DNA of 35,914 nucleotides from an uncultured Spirochaetota bacterium (GCA_903821875.1 CAIJMU010000025.1:1-35914), one strand, 5' to 3'. Positions 15,012 to 24,700 are shown, counted from the stretch's first letter. The notes: generated by a model from the sequence alone, not told the origin. A program made the numbers and translations.

Positions 15012-17531
15012 TCAGGAAATCGGCAGGGCGCGACGAAGCTCCTCGGGATCCTCTGCCTGGGCCAGCAAAAAGCCCAGCCCACGGTCCCGGAACAGGCGGG
15101 AAAGTTCGCCGAGGGTCGCAAGGTGGCGGCCTGGGGATAGCCCCTCCGGTTCGCAGAGGATGACGAGGACCTTCGCGGGTTCGGCCAGGCTACGGATGCG
15201 CCAGCCAGGAGACCTGCTGCCAAAATAGACCAAGGCCTCTTCAATGCCGCCGATGTGTGCATGGAGGAGGAGGACCCCTGGCTCAAGCTCTATTGGCTCG
15301 TGCTGGGCTATCTCGGAGAAAAGCCCAGTCAGGCGGGCCTGTTCCCTGCGGTCCTTTGCGAAATCAGCTGACAGGAGTCGCTTGATCGCCTCCGGCAGCT
15401 GGGATTCCTGCAGGCGGAGCCTGACCCGGCCGTTGTCCAGGGCCTGATTGAGGAGTCCCTGCGGGGAACCCTCGCCACCGCCGCCCTCGGCGACGGCGGG
15501 AGGATAGAGGATCATGAGGGGGCTTCCAGGAAAGGATGCAGCGAACTCGCCCGGCAGGATCTCGAAGGAGGGATGCCAGATGGGCTGGCCCTGGCGGCCG
15601 CTCAGTATCGCGTAACCCGTCGTCCGTCCGGCGGCACCCCTGCTTCTGCTTTTCGCGACGCGAGCAGCCGATTTCCAGGAGTCGAGTTCTTCTATCTCGA
15701 TGCTGCCCCTCGGCCTCGCGATGCCGGCAAGGGTCCGGGCGGCGGGTCCACCGGGCTTTTGCACATAGACTGTCAGCGTCGCGCCTGTCGCCGCCAGGAT
15801 CGGGGTAAGTGAGCCTGCGATGCGGGATGCATCGAGACGACCCTCGATACCAGGGGGAAGCACCAGGGCGAGCCTGTCGATGCCATTGAACCCGGGGCCG
15901 GGACGAGCGACGACGAGCAGCGAATCGGTGCCGTCGAGGATCGCTTCGTGGATTCCCGAGGCAAAAAGCGAACTCGGATGCGGGGCATTGTTCCAACCCA
16001 GGATGATGGCCCGCGCCGGACCCTGGGCAGCGGCCTTGAGGATGCCTTCGGCTACGGAGGGGGCCATGGCAATCGCCGGCTCGATGAGGCCCTCCGCGTC
16101 CCGGGCCTTGACCAGGGCCTGGGCGATAAGGTATTCGGCGCGCTCGAGCTCCCGCTCACTTTCAGGACTCTCGCAGACAACGAGCGCCCTGATCCTTTCG
16201 AAAGAAGCCTGCGCGCGGACATGGATGCCGATCCACAGGAGGCCCTGCGCCGTCGCGGGATTTGAGAGTGCGACGAGGATTTCCGCGCTGCTGCCTTCAC
16301 GCCTGTCCCTGCGGGGCTTGGTTTCCGATCCCGTGGAAACTGCAGGAAGCCTTCGCCTGGTCTCGATCGATTCAGCTCCTCCGAGAAACTCGAGAATCCA
16401 GGAGGCGGCGAAAGCCGCGACAAGGAATACGGATTCCTGTGGTCCCAGAATTCCGAGCCCTGCCACGAGGAGGATATACAAAAGGGTCGATGCCTCTGCC
16501 CCCGGCGCAGCCGCCATCGCAAAAAAATGGAACCAGCGGCCGAGAGGGATGAGGGGAAGCACTGAAAGTGCTGCCGCCAACCTCGGACCGACAACAAAGC
16601 AGCAGGCAAGGAGGGCCGCTCCGATGGACGAAATAGATGAAGGCAGCGCAGCGTGGCTCGCCAGAGCGAGGGGAGCCAGAGCCACGGCGATGCCGACCGG
16701 AACCACTGCGAGCGGAAGGAAAATGCTCCTCGCAGCAAAGCCCAGACGTTCATCGAGAACTGAACCCTGCGGCTCGTAGCGGCCCAGTGCGAGACCTGCG
16801 GCAAGAGCTCCAAGCGGTGGAGGGAGGCCTACGAGCCCGGCCAGGGCGGCAGCAGCAAAGCCGCAGCCGGCGAGTACGGAAAAGCCCAGATTGGCCGAAT
16901 CCTCCGTCCGCCCGAACCAGAGCGAGGGCAGAAGGGAGCAGATCCAGAAACTGGCACCTGCAGCCGCCAGGACCATGATGACAGCCACGACCGAATAACC
17001 TGCGTGCCCTGGGACCCGGCACGCCAGCAGGACCATGAAGGCCGAGAACCTGAGGACCTCCCCGAGATCATTGGCCCCCAGCAGCGAAAAGCCCTGCCGC
17101 CCAGCCATCCGCTCGAAGCGCGGGCCGAGCTGCCTCGGAAAGGGCGAGGCGGCAGAAAAAGCCACTCCGAGCAGCAGGGAATCCACAAAACCAAGTCCCA
17201 ATGCCCTGGTTCCGATGATCCATCCCAGCACCAGGGCTGATGCAAAACCGGCCCCTGCGAAGAGCCAAGCGACAGGATTCGCGCGAAGCACCCGCGTCAT
17301 TTCCACTTCGCAGCCGACCAGGAAAAAGACATAGGCCAGTCCGACCGAAGCGAGGGTTCTGAGGAGATCGGGGAAGACCCCGGGCAGGGTCAGGCCTGCG
17401 ACCATACCGATACCCAGCATGAGTACTGTTGCCGGGGCCCGGAGCCGTCGCCCCAGGGTCTGTGAAACCATGGCAGCCGCGAGCAGCACGAGGAGGAGGG
17501 GGAAGATCTCCCCGGACAGAAGGAACCGCAT
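15012..17531 (-). CDS. CPA2/Kef-type antiporter fused to Usp-like and PTS EIIA-like domains
   Basis: The 839-residue product has about 12 hydrophobic segments in residues 1-395, typical of sodium- or potassium-proton exchangers, with an ND pair (Asn154-Asp155, in LGANDLGEV) where ion-binding acids occur in this family. A charged linker (about 400-425) leads to two tandem segments resembling universal stress protein domains (about 425-545 and 550-680; for example DSLLVVARPGPGFNGIDRLALVL). The C-terminus (about 690-839) resembles a PTS EIIA type 2 (PtsN) domain: PGVLLLHAHIGGIEEAL places His757 at the phosphorylation site, and HLATLGELSRLFRD follows. The domain order suggests transport controlled by nucleotide and by PTS phosphorylation. 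No Shine-Dalgarno is visible before the ATG. The ion is unknown. Confidence 0.8.
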   Translation of the reverse strand: MRFLLSGEIFPLLLVLLAAAMVSQTLGRRLRAPATVLMLGIGMVAGLTLPGVFPDLLRTLASVGLAYVFFLVGCEVEMTRVLRANPVAWLFAGAGFASALVLGWIIGTRALGLGFVDSLLLGVAFSAASPFPRQLGPRFERMAGRQGFSLLGANDLGEVLRFSAFMVLLACRVPGHAGYSVVAVIMVLAAAGASFWICSLLPSLWFGRTEDSANLGFSVLAGCGFAAAALAGLVGLPPPLGALAAGLALGRYEPQGSVLDERLGFAARSIFLPLAVVPVGIAVALAPLALASHAALPSSISSIGAALLACCFVVGPRLAAALSVLPLIPLGRWFHFFAMAAAPGAEASTLLYILLVAGLGILGPQESVFLVAAFAASWILEFLGGAESIETRRRLPAVSTGSETKPRRDRREGSSAEILVALSNPATAQGLLWIGIHVRAQASFERIRALVVCESPESERELERAEYLIAQALVKARDAEGLIEPAIAMAPSVAEGILKAAAQGPARAIILGWNNAPHPSSLFASGIHEAILDGTDSLLVVARPGPGFNGIDRLALVLPPGIEGRLDASRIAGSLTPILAATGATLTVYVQKPGGPAARTLAGIARPRGSIEIEELDSWKSAARVAKSRSRGAAGRTTGYAILSGRQGQPIWHPSFEILPGEFAASFPGSPLMILYPPAVAEGGGGEGSPQGLLNQALDNGRVRLRLQESQLPEAIKRLLSADFAKDRREQARLTGLFSEIAQHEPIELEPGVLLLHAHIGGIEEALVYFGSRSPGWRIRSLAEPAKVLVILCEPEGLSPGRHLATLGELSRLFRDRGLGFLLAQAEDPEELRRALPIS

Positions 17532-17580
17532 TGCTACGAGAGTCTAGGGCGTGGAGGGGCGCGACTGCAAGCACAAGATG

Positions 17581-17612
17581 GCGGCGCTCCACTGCGAAGG
17601 ATGGAGCGCCGC
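17581..17612. terminator. Perfect 11-bp hairpin between aminotransferase and antiporter genes
   Basis: GCGGCGCTCCA (17581-17591) pairs with TGGAGCGCCGC (17602-17612) around a ten-base loop. On the plus strand it is followed by ATTTTTG, like an intrinsic terminator, but no plus-strand gene leads into it. On the minus strand it follows the aminotransferase stop by about 20 bases and has only a weak U-tract. It probably ends the aminotransferase message, and may also stop antisense transcription. Confidence 0.55.
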
Positions 17613-17632
17613 ATTTTTGAGTCAAGAAGGGC

Positions 17633-19024
17633 TCATGCCCTCACTTTCACCCTGCCTGCTTTCTGGGTGACCCTGTTTTCAGCCTGGGTCTTGGCGAGCC
17701 CTTCGGCGATGTCCTCGAAGGCTGAGATGTGCTTGTTGATATCAGCCTCGGTGTGTTGAACCGAAATGGTCCACTGCTCGTCCCACCAGTAGGGCTGGCA
17801 CATTACACCGCGATTGACCATCCCGAACCAGTACTGGCGCCAGAGATCCTCGTCGATGCCAAGCCAGTCGCGATAGTTGCGGATTTCCCTGGGATAGAAC
17901 ATCAGGGCCCCGTTCGCCCCAGCGGTGATCACATAGCCTTCGAGCCCGTGCTTTGCGACGGCCTTTTTATAGCCCTTTTCAAGCTTGGCGCTGAGCCTGT
18001 CAACGAGTTCGTAGTTTTCACGGGTCAGAACCTGAGTGAAGTTCGCGAGCCCGGCGGCCATCGACAGGGGGTTCGTGTTGTAGGTCCCACCATGGAAGAC
18101 CCTGCGTTGTGCGATGAGGTCCATGATGGCGCGGCTGGCTCCGAAGGCAGCCAAAGGCAGTCCCCCACCGATGGACTTGGCAAGGCAGACAATGTCAGGC
18201 TTCACAGCGAAGCGTTCGGTCGCGCCGCCCATGCCGAGCTTTGCCCCCGTTTTCACCTCATCGAAAATGAGGAGGGCGCCCGCTCTGGTAGCGATCTCCC
18301 GTAGTCCCTGGAGGAAGCCTGGCTCAGGCATGCACAGGCCCACGTTCATCATGATCGGTTCCAGGATAATGGCAGCGATCTGTCCCGGGAACTGCTCGAA
18401 GCGGCTGCGCACTCCTTCAAGGTCGTTGAAGGCGGAAATCACGACGTCCTCGACTGCCGACCTGGGCACGCCAAGTCCTCCGGGAACCGACACGGGCCGT
18501 CCCGCCTCGCCAAAATCAGGAGCGTGAGGCTTGACGCTGACCAAGGCTGTATCATGAAGCCCGTGATAGCTGCCCTCGAACTTGAGGACCTTGTCCCGGC
18601 CTGTAGCTGCCCGGGCAAGGCGCAGCGCAGCCATGGTCACTTCAGTGCCGCTGTTGCCAAACCGGAGCATTTCGAAGCCGAATCTAGCGCAGATCTTCTC
18701 CGCAAGCTGCCACTCGAGTTCGTGGGGCATCCCGTACAGGGTCCCCCGGCTGAGCTGGGCAGATACAGCGCTCATGATCGCCGGGTGACCATGGCCTGCC
18801 ATAAGGGCTCCGAAACAGAGGTTGTGGTCGATGTAATCATTTCCATCGAGGTCGCGGAAATGTGAACCGTGGGCTTCCTTCACGAAGAGGGGCCAGGGAT
18901 CATAGGAACGGTAATTGCTTGCGACTCCCAAGGGCAGGTGGCGAAGGTTCTTCTTATGGGCTTCCGCAGACCGGGACGTCCGCTTCGTGTACGTATCTAT
19001 CTCTGTCGATAGTCTTTGATTCAT
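17633..19024 (-). CDS. Class III PLP aminotransferase, glutamate-1-semialdehyde aminomutase-like
   Basis: The 463-residue product (ATG 19024, GGAG five bases upstream) is a fold-type I PLP enzyme close to HemL. It has FGNSGTEVTMAALRLARAATG for phosphate binding, FDEVKTG (Asp255, binding the pyridine nitrogen), and LAKSIGGGLPLAAFG with the PLP lysine at Lys283. Near the N-terminus it has the HemL-like DLDGNDYIDHNLCFGALMAGHGHP. It is longer than HemL (about 430 residues), and no other haem gene lies nearby, so the substrate may be another amino compound. The frame can begin 18 bases earlier, but the ribosome binding site favours 19024. A promoter and a leader of about 320 bases lie upstream. 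Confidence 0.82.
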   Translation of the reverse strand: MNQRLSTEIDTYTKRTSRSAEAHKKNLRHLPLGVASNYRSYDPWPLFVKEAHGSHFRDLDGNDYIDHNLCFGALMAGHGHPAIMSAVSAQLSRGTLYGMPHELEWQLAEKICARFGFEMLRFGNSGTEVTMAALRLARAATGRDKVLKFEGSYHGLHDTALVSVKPHAPDFGEAGRPVSVPGGLGVPRSAVEDVVISAFNDLEGVRSRFEQFPGQIAAIILEPIMMNVGLCMPEPGFLQGLREIATRAGALLIFDEVKTGAKLGMGGATERFAVKPDIVCLAKSIGGGLPLAAFGASRAIMDLIAQRRVFHGGTYNTNPLSMAAGLANFTQVLTRENYELVDRLSAKLEKGYKKAVAKHGLEGYVITAGANGALMFYPREIRNYRDWLGIDEDLWRQYWFGMVNRGVMCQPYWWDEQWTISVQHTEADINKHISAFEDIAEGLAKTQAENRVTQKAGRVKVRA

Positions 19025-19346
19025 GATGTCTCCAGGGATCAAGGCCGCTGGGGCCTGGGGAAACGGGCTCCCGGGGGCTATACCCGGGATACTGCTCGAA
19101 ACAGATCGCTGTTCGAGCTACCGCCATCCTGGACGTATGCAGATTTCCCAAGCTGAGGGCCAGCGGCCCCGAAGGCCGCAGACTAGCCTTCTGCGTGGGT
19201 TTTTGCTCCTTCCCTGGATGGACCCGGATACCCGGGGCGGAAACAGGGACTCGAGGAGGAACGAGGAGAGGGTGCCGCTTCGCGAAACCGATTCGGAATA
19301 GCGTCTCTCATTGAACATGGAATACTCCCAAGGCCAACGGCCTTAC
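19025..19346 (-). ncRNA. Structured 5' leader of the aminotransferase gene, candidate cis-regulatory RNA
   Basis: From the likely start near 19346 to the ATG there are about 320 untranslated bases with many hairpins. They are: AAGGCC/GGCCTT at 19330-19344, right at the 5' end; CGCAGA/TCTGCG at 19177-19195; GCGGCC/GGCCGC at 19163-19179; a ten-pair stem with a four-base loop and one bulge at 19094-19118; and TCCCGGG/CCCGGGA at 19069-19089, close to the ribosome binding site. The second and third share 19177-19179 and cannot form together, as in a switch. No known riboswitch consensus (T-box, glycine, lysine, cobalamin, TPP, FMN) was recognised. A 66-codon frame starting at 19318 lies inside and is probably chance. 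Confidence 0.45.
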
Positions 19347-19351
19347 CCTTC

Positions 19352-19379
19352 ATAGTAGCAGCATTCCGCGATCTGTCAA
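19352..19379 (-). promoter_or_regulatory. Promoter of the aminotransferase gene
   Basis: A perfect TTGACA -35 box (19379-19374), a 16-base spacer and TACTAT (19357-19352) make the best sigma-70-type promoter in the window. A palindromic AAGGCC-GTT-GGCCTT covers the likely start site, and three 15-base repeats lie directly upstream. Confidence 0.7.
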
Positions 19380-19380
19380 T

Positions 19381-19425
19381 CTTCTGTCTTATTGGCCTCT
19401 GCCTTATCGGCCTTTGTCCTATTGG
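19381..19425. repeat. Three tandem 15-bp imperfect repeats upstream of the promoter
   Basis: Plus-strand units CTTCTGTCTTATTGG, CCTCTGCCTTATCGG and CCTTTGTCCTATTGG follow each other without gaps. They end one base from the -35 box of the aminotransferase promoter, so they could be activator or repressor sites, or simply a small slippage array. The rest of this gap, 19426-19570, shows no gene or clear signal. Confidence 0.6.
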
Positions 19426-19570
19426 TATATTTTTATCGCATCGCAAGGAATCCGTCAGGGATCACAAGATGGAAAACATCGACAGCCGCCGTGCTTGTTC
19501 ATAGTTGCATCAATGTCATCCGAAGTGAAAGGCCCTGGTTTTCGCGACTCTCGGGCGCTGGGCCAGAGGG

Positions 19571-21253
19571 TCAGGACATGCCGATGATTGCCCTGACCCG
19601 CGCGATAACCACTTCCTCGATGTCCTGGGCTTCGGCCATGAGGGATGAAGCCTCCGCGCCCACACGCGCGTTAAAGGCCAGGTCCCGGATGCCTGCGAGG
19701 TTGATGAGTACGTTCAGGGAGGCGCCGATCGCCCCGGTCCGGGCCATCAGTGCACCGACACCGGCATCCGAAACCGAGTTGCTGTTGCCCTTGTCCGCAG
19801 CTTCCACACAGAGCCTCGCAGCCTCCACGCAGGCCCGGGCAGTCGCGAGGGGAACCTCGGCAGCGCGCTTGTTCGCCGCCTCGAGGGCCGCGTCGCGGGC
19901 TGCCTTCTCGGCATCAGTGGACTTTGGCATGCGGCTGGCTTCGAGGATGCCGTTGTAGGCGGAACTGTCCTCGTCGACGGCATCCAGGAGTCGCTCCTTG
20001 ACTGCCTGTGCCTTTGCCGCCATGGCGGAAAGGCCCTTCCAGTCGGACTCATAGCCTTTTTTACCGACCGTGAGATTCCCCACCATGGCGGCCAGAGCAG
20101 CGCCGAGGCTTCCAGCAAGGGCAGCCACCGAACCGCCACCCGGGGCAGGAGACTCGTTCGAGATCTCATCGACAAAGGCGGAGACCTTCATGCCTGCCAG
20201 GGGCTTCGGTCCCTGGCAGGCCCATTCCACGATCTTCTTAGAGGGATCGAAGTCGGCGACCGAGTCCAGCCCCATCGAGCGGACTGCAATCTCGACGAGT
20301 TCGAGCTGGCTCGCACCCTCACTCTTGCCGGTCCTGGCAAGAAAGTGACGCCCTGCATCGGTCAAGGGACCAAGGGGCACCATTCCGACAATCTCCGAAC
20401 CGGTCACGAGCATTCCGCGCCTCTCGGCCTCAGTCTTTACAGTCTCGAAGACCACATGGAGGGGCGTTGTGCGGTAGTTGACCAAATTGATTGAAACCTG
20501 GGCCTGCCGATAGCTGTCGATGTACCAGCCTATGGCGCGGACGTCCCGGAGAAGGCCAGGGACTTTTATTGTATTGCCAGCGGCGTCCTTCATCGTGCTG
20601 CCCTGCGGGTCCTTCGCTGCCCTACCCCCCTCCCTTACTGTCATTGCCACCTCATTGGCAAGCTTCTTGTCACGGGTGTTCAGGTTCACGTTATACGCGA
20701 TAAGAAACTCGCGGGCTCCGGTCACGGTGGCACCCCAGCGCGGGATGAACCTGGCAGGCCCGTAGTCAGGCTCCCATTCAGGCTTGCCCATTTTTTCGGG
20801 AAGCGCCTCGTATTCACCTGAGCGAATGTCCGCCAGATTCCGGCGCCCAGGGCGGGTTGCTGCGTATTCATACAAAAAGACAGGGACTCCCAATTCCTTG
20901 GATAGGGCTTCGCCAAAGCTCCGGGAGAGCTTGACGCACTCCTCCATCGAAATTCCGGAAACAGGCACGAAGGGGCACACATCAAGCGCACCCATCCGGG
21001 GATGGGCCCCAGAATGGGCTGTCATGTCAATCACGTTCCACGCCGCCCTGGCTGCAGCGAGGGCGGCGGCCAGTACAGGTTCTGGTTCGCCGACAAAGGT
21101 ATAGACAGTCCGGTTTGTATCGACGCCAGGATCGACATCGAGCAATGAAACTCCGGCGACGCCGCGCACAGCCTGGGCAATCGCCTCGACCCCCACCCTA
21201 TCCCTGCCGACAGAAAAATTGGGTACGCATTCCACTATCCTGCGATCGCTCAT
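19571..21253 (-). CDS. ftcD: Bifunctional glutamate formiminotransferase / formiminotetrahydrofolate cyclodeaminase
   Basis: FtcD moves the formimino group of N-formiminoglutamate (from histidine breakdown) to tetrahydrofolate, then releases ammonia to give methenyl-tetrahydrofolate. The 560-residue product carries both domains. Residues 1 to about 340 are the transferase, with VPNFSVGRD near the start and AHSGAHPRMGALDVCPFVPV, where His84 matches the catalytic histidine of the mammalian enzyme. Residues from about 355 are the cyclodeaminase, with NESPAPGGGSVAALAGSLGAALAAMV. The full fusion is common in animals and some bacteria, while many bacteria have separate proteins. GGAGG lies six bases before the ATG. 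No hut gene is seen within the window. Confidence 0.94.
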   Translation of the reverse strand: MSDRRIVECVPNFSVGRDRVGVEAIAQAVRGVAGVSLLDVDPGVDTNRTVYTFVGEPEPVLAAALAAARAAWNVIDMTAHSGAHPRMGALDVCPFVPVSGISMEECVKLSRSFGEALSKELGVPVFLYEYAATRPGRRNLADIRSGEYEALPEKMGKPEWEPDYGPARFIPRWGATVTGAREFLIAYNVNLNTRDKKLANEVAMTVREGGRAAKDPQGSTMKDAAGNTIKVPGLLRDVRAIGWYIDSYRQAQVSINLVNYRTTPLHVVFETVKTEAERRGMLVTGSEIVGMVPLGPLTDAGRHFLARTGKSEGASQLELVEIAVRSMGLDSVADFDPSKKIVEWACQGPKPLAGMKVSAFVDEISNESPAPGGGSVAALAGSLGAALAAMVGNLTVGKKGYESDWKGLSAMAAKAQAVKERLLDAVDEDSSAYNGILEASRMPKSTDAEKAARDAALEAANKRAAEVPLATARACVEAARLCVEAADKGNSNSVSDAGVGALMARTGAIGASLNVLINLAGIRDLAFNARVGAEASSLMAEAQDIEEVVIARVRAIIGMS

Positions 21254-21744
21254 TCTCTACCTCCAGAGTATCTGGTAAAATTAGCACGCCTGGCCACAAA
21301 TGAATATGCAGCCTGACCTTCTGTCCTGGGCCCAAATACCATAATGAAACGTCCTATTTATATTCCATCGGCCAGGAACGTACCTACACTCCTTGCCAAA
21401 CGAGCCAAGACAAGTGCGCGTTATGCGCATTTGGAATCTTGTCTGGCCTTAGGTCATGGCTGGAAAAAGCATTGGTCCTTTGGAGCCGGGAGAATTGCGG
21501 CTGACCTGAGAAGCTGCAGGGTTCGTCAATTTCAAACAATGGCGGGAATTGTATGCTTTCTTTAAACCCTCATATTCATTGGAGACTGGGTCTGATGTCC
21601 GGAATCCCTCGAAGAAATGAGGGTTTCCACCCTGAATTTGGGCTGAGAACCTCCAATGCAAATATGAATAGGGTATGCAATAGTTTCTCAGGTTTTTTCC
21701 TTCGGGCAGTTGCCGAGGAAGACGACGAGGGAATAGGAGTTGTC
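21254..21744. other. Intergenic region between divergent ftcD and the Ig-repeat operon, with inverted repeats
   Basis: This 491-base stretch holds no convincing gene. For ftcD, a weak extended -10 (TGCTAATTT, 21286-21278 on the minus strand) is the only candidate. No convincing promoter was found for the plus-strand operon. Structure is rich: a nested hairpin at 21408-21444 (AGACAAG/CTTGTCT outside TGCGC/GCGCA); a ten-base inverted repeat AAACCCTCAT/ATGAGGGTTT (21564-21573 and 21617-21626); and ATTGGAG/CTCCAAT plus TATTCAT/ATGAATA arms around it, reaching about 21670. A further stem (TTCCT near 21697 with AGGAA near 21716) lies about 25 bases before the start codon. Confidence 0.55.
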
Positions 21745-24700
21745 ATGTTGCAATCACCGAATAAGAGGCATGTCCTTGGGGGAGTTCTGGCCATTTTCTT
21801 GAGTGCGGCGATGTCCGGTCAGGCATTGCTCCTTGACTCCGTCGATTTTGCGATGACAGGGGGGCTCCCACTAGGCGGCTACAATGAGGTCGCGAAAGCT
21901 ACCCAAGGTTGGCAGTCTGGCCTCAATTTTGTCTATAATCTGGATCGCAGCTTTGGCAGCTTCATCAGTGTGGAAAACCTTTTTTGGTACCCTGCCCAGA
22001 GCTATCTCTCCTTTGGCACTGGAATTGGCGTCCTGGGAGGTCTCACATTCAGGACTGTCGTCCTGGCTATTCCCAAGGCTGGCGAGCTGAAACTCGGCTT
22101 TAGTCTGGGTTATGGCTTCATGGCGCATGTCGTCACGGGAACCTGGACCGGTTCGACATCAACAAGCGGATTCTTTGACCAGATGGGCCTGGCCGAGGGC
22201 GAGATAACCTGGTCCTTCGACCGAAGCCCGATCAACCTCTATATCAAGCCGCGCTACCTGTTCGCGTCGGAGCAAAAGGGGTTCAGCGCCCAGGAGCTAT
22301 CGATCGGCCTTGGCCTCCGGTATATCCTGCGCAAGGATTCGATGACCAAGCTGTTCCGTGCAGTGGAATCGGTAAGCATCACATCGGTTTCCCCGACGCT
22401 CGTTGAAGGACAGTCCTTTGCCTTTGCCGCCGCAGTCGTGCCCATAGACGCGACGAATCCCGCCATCCGTTGGACCGTCGATGATCAGAAGATCGCAACC
22501 ATCGACGATTCAGGGAACCTTCACGCGCTGAAATTCGGGGATACAACGATCAGGGTGAGGAGCGTGGACGGCGAAAAAACAAATACCGTCGATGTATCAG
22601 TCAAGCTCCCCCTGCGCCAGATCGCCGACATGACAGTTCCCAGCCTGGCCACAGGAAACACTCTGGCGTCCATCACCAATCCACTGACCCTGCCCAAAAC
22701 CGCGCTGGACGGCACCCCGATAAGCTGGAAGTCTTCGGACGCAGAAATCATTGCCGACGACGGCACGGTCACCAGGCCTGCTTTTTCCGATGGGGACAAG
22801 AACCTCACGCTGAAGCTCACCACCTCCCGCGATGGACAGAGCGAAAGCAAGGAGATCAGCTTTACGGTGAAGGCCCTTCCCAAGGACGCGGCCGCAGCCC
22901 TCGATGAGGATGCAAAGGCCCTTTCGGTCGGCTACGCACAGGGCGACAGCGAAAGCTCGGTGACCGCCAACGTGCAGCTGCCCGTCAAGCTTGGAGCAGG
23001 TTCATCAGTCGAATGGGCCTCGAATTCCGAAATCATCGTTGCCGACGGCAGCGTCGCGCGACCACCCTTCAAGACCGGCGACAGCACGGTAGTCCTGACG
23101 GCGAAGGTCAAGAAAGGCGAAGCATTCGTAGATCGGCAGTTCACCCTCATAGTCAAAGCGGCGCCCATGACCCCCATGGAGTTAGTCGAACTCGATGCCA
23201 CCGGGGTTGCGATCACCTACTCAGACGGCGATACCGTTGATACAGTCACCCAGAATGTCAGCATGACGACTGCCGGTGACAATGGTTCGGTCATCATCTG
23301 GTCGTCAGATGCCCCAGGACTCGTCAATTCCTTCGGCCTCGTTACCCGCCCTGTTGGCAAGGATGGCCTGGCGAAGCTTACCGCCAGTGTCAAGAACGGC
23401 AAGGAAGCATCCAAGGATGTTGTCTTCGCGCTCACAGTTCTTGACAATTCAGTCAATGTAGACGCAGCAGCCATAGCAATAACCTTCGCGAAGGGCGATT
23501 CCGAGCAATCCGTCACAAAAAAACTGGGACTCCCCCTCAAGGGAAAGAACGGAACCGCGATATCCTGGACTTCTTCCGACGAAAAGCTCCTGCATGTGGC
23601 TGATGGTTCGGTCGTGCGGATCAACGAGGAAGACGCCCCAGTCACGCTGACAGCCCAGGTGACAAAAAACAAGCTCGTGGCATCCCTTGAGGTCCAGGTT
23701 TCCCTTGCGGCAGCCAAGGCCGAACTCGACGCCGCGGCCCTCGCCATCGGCTTCGCCACCGACGACAGCGCCGACTATGTGTCAGCCAACCTGAGTCTCC
23801 CCGCCACGGGCGAGCGAGGCTCGGCCGTCACCTGGACAAGCCTCACGCCGGCACGCATTGCCGGCGACGGAAGCGTCGTTCCTCTCCTCAACAAGGACGA
23901 GAAGGTTACGCTCCGGGCAAGCCTCTCGAACGGCCCGAGCTCCGCGATACGCGACTTTGTGGTAACTGTAAAGGACGGGGCAGTAGCAGCCGACCTGGCA
24001 GCACTCGCCCTGGGCTTCGGCAGCGGGGACAGCGACACGTCAGTGACAAAAAACATCAGCCTGCCGCTCAAGGGAGCCAATGGGACCCTGATGAGCTGGA
24101 CGAGCTCGAACACGGCCCTCCTTCCGACCCCGACTGCCGCTACAGCCGCTGACAAGGCCAAGGATGCGGTGATAGTACGCAACAACGAGAATGATGAGGG
24201 AGTTGTCCTTTCGGTCAAAGTCACGAAGGGCAATCTTCGCGAACAGTCGAGGGACTTCACCCTCGTACTCGCAGCTGCCAAGGCCGAACTCGACGCCGCG
24301 GCCCTCGCCATCGGCTTCACGACCGACGACAGCGCCGACTATGTGTCAGCCAACCTGAGCCTCCCAGCCACTGGAGAGCGAGGTTCGACCGTCACCTGGA
24401 CCAGCCTCACGCCGGCGCGCGTCGGTAGCGACGGAAGCATTGTTCCTCCCCTCAACAAGGACGAGAAGGTTACGCTCCGGGCTGCCCTTTCCAGCGGCCC
24501 GAGTTCAGCAACGAGGGACTTCGCGGTAACTGTGAAAGACGGGGCTATCGCCGCAGACCTCGCAGCCATCGCCCTCGGATTCGGCAGCGGAGATACTGAA
24601 ATGGCGGTAACACAGAAGATCGTCCTGCCCCTCAAGGGAGCCAATGGAACCACGATCACCTGGACGAGCTCCAATACAGACCTGTTCGGGAACGACGGAA

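Noticed and set aside
19118-19318. 66-codon frame inside the aminotransferase leader, considered as a leader peptide
   Set aside because: No ribosome binding site, no run of regulatory codons and no family match; the region is better explained by RNA structure.
19025-19346. T-box, glycine, lysine or cobalamin riboswitch in the aminotransferase leader
   Set aside because: None of the conserved core sequences (for example the T-box GGTGGNACC) could be found; kept only as an unclassified structured leader.
21549-21578. TTGTAT / TATTCA pair as promoter of the Ig-repeat operon
   Set aside because: The -10 matches the consensus at only three of six bases and it overlaps an inverted repeat; too weak to call.
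21553-21744. 64-residue upstream extension of the barrel/OmpA protein
   Set aside because: It would bury the signal peptide; ATG 21745 has a good AGGAG site and gives a typical signal sequence.
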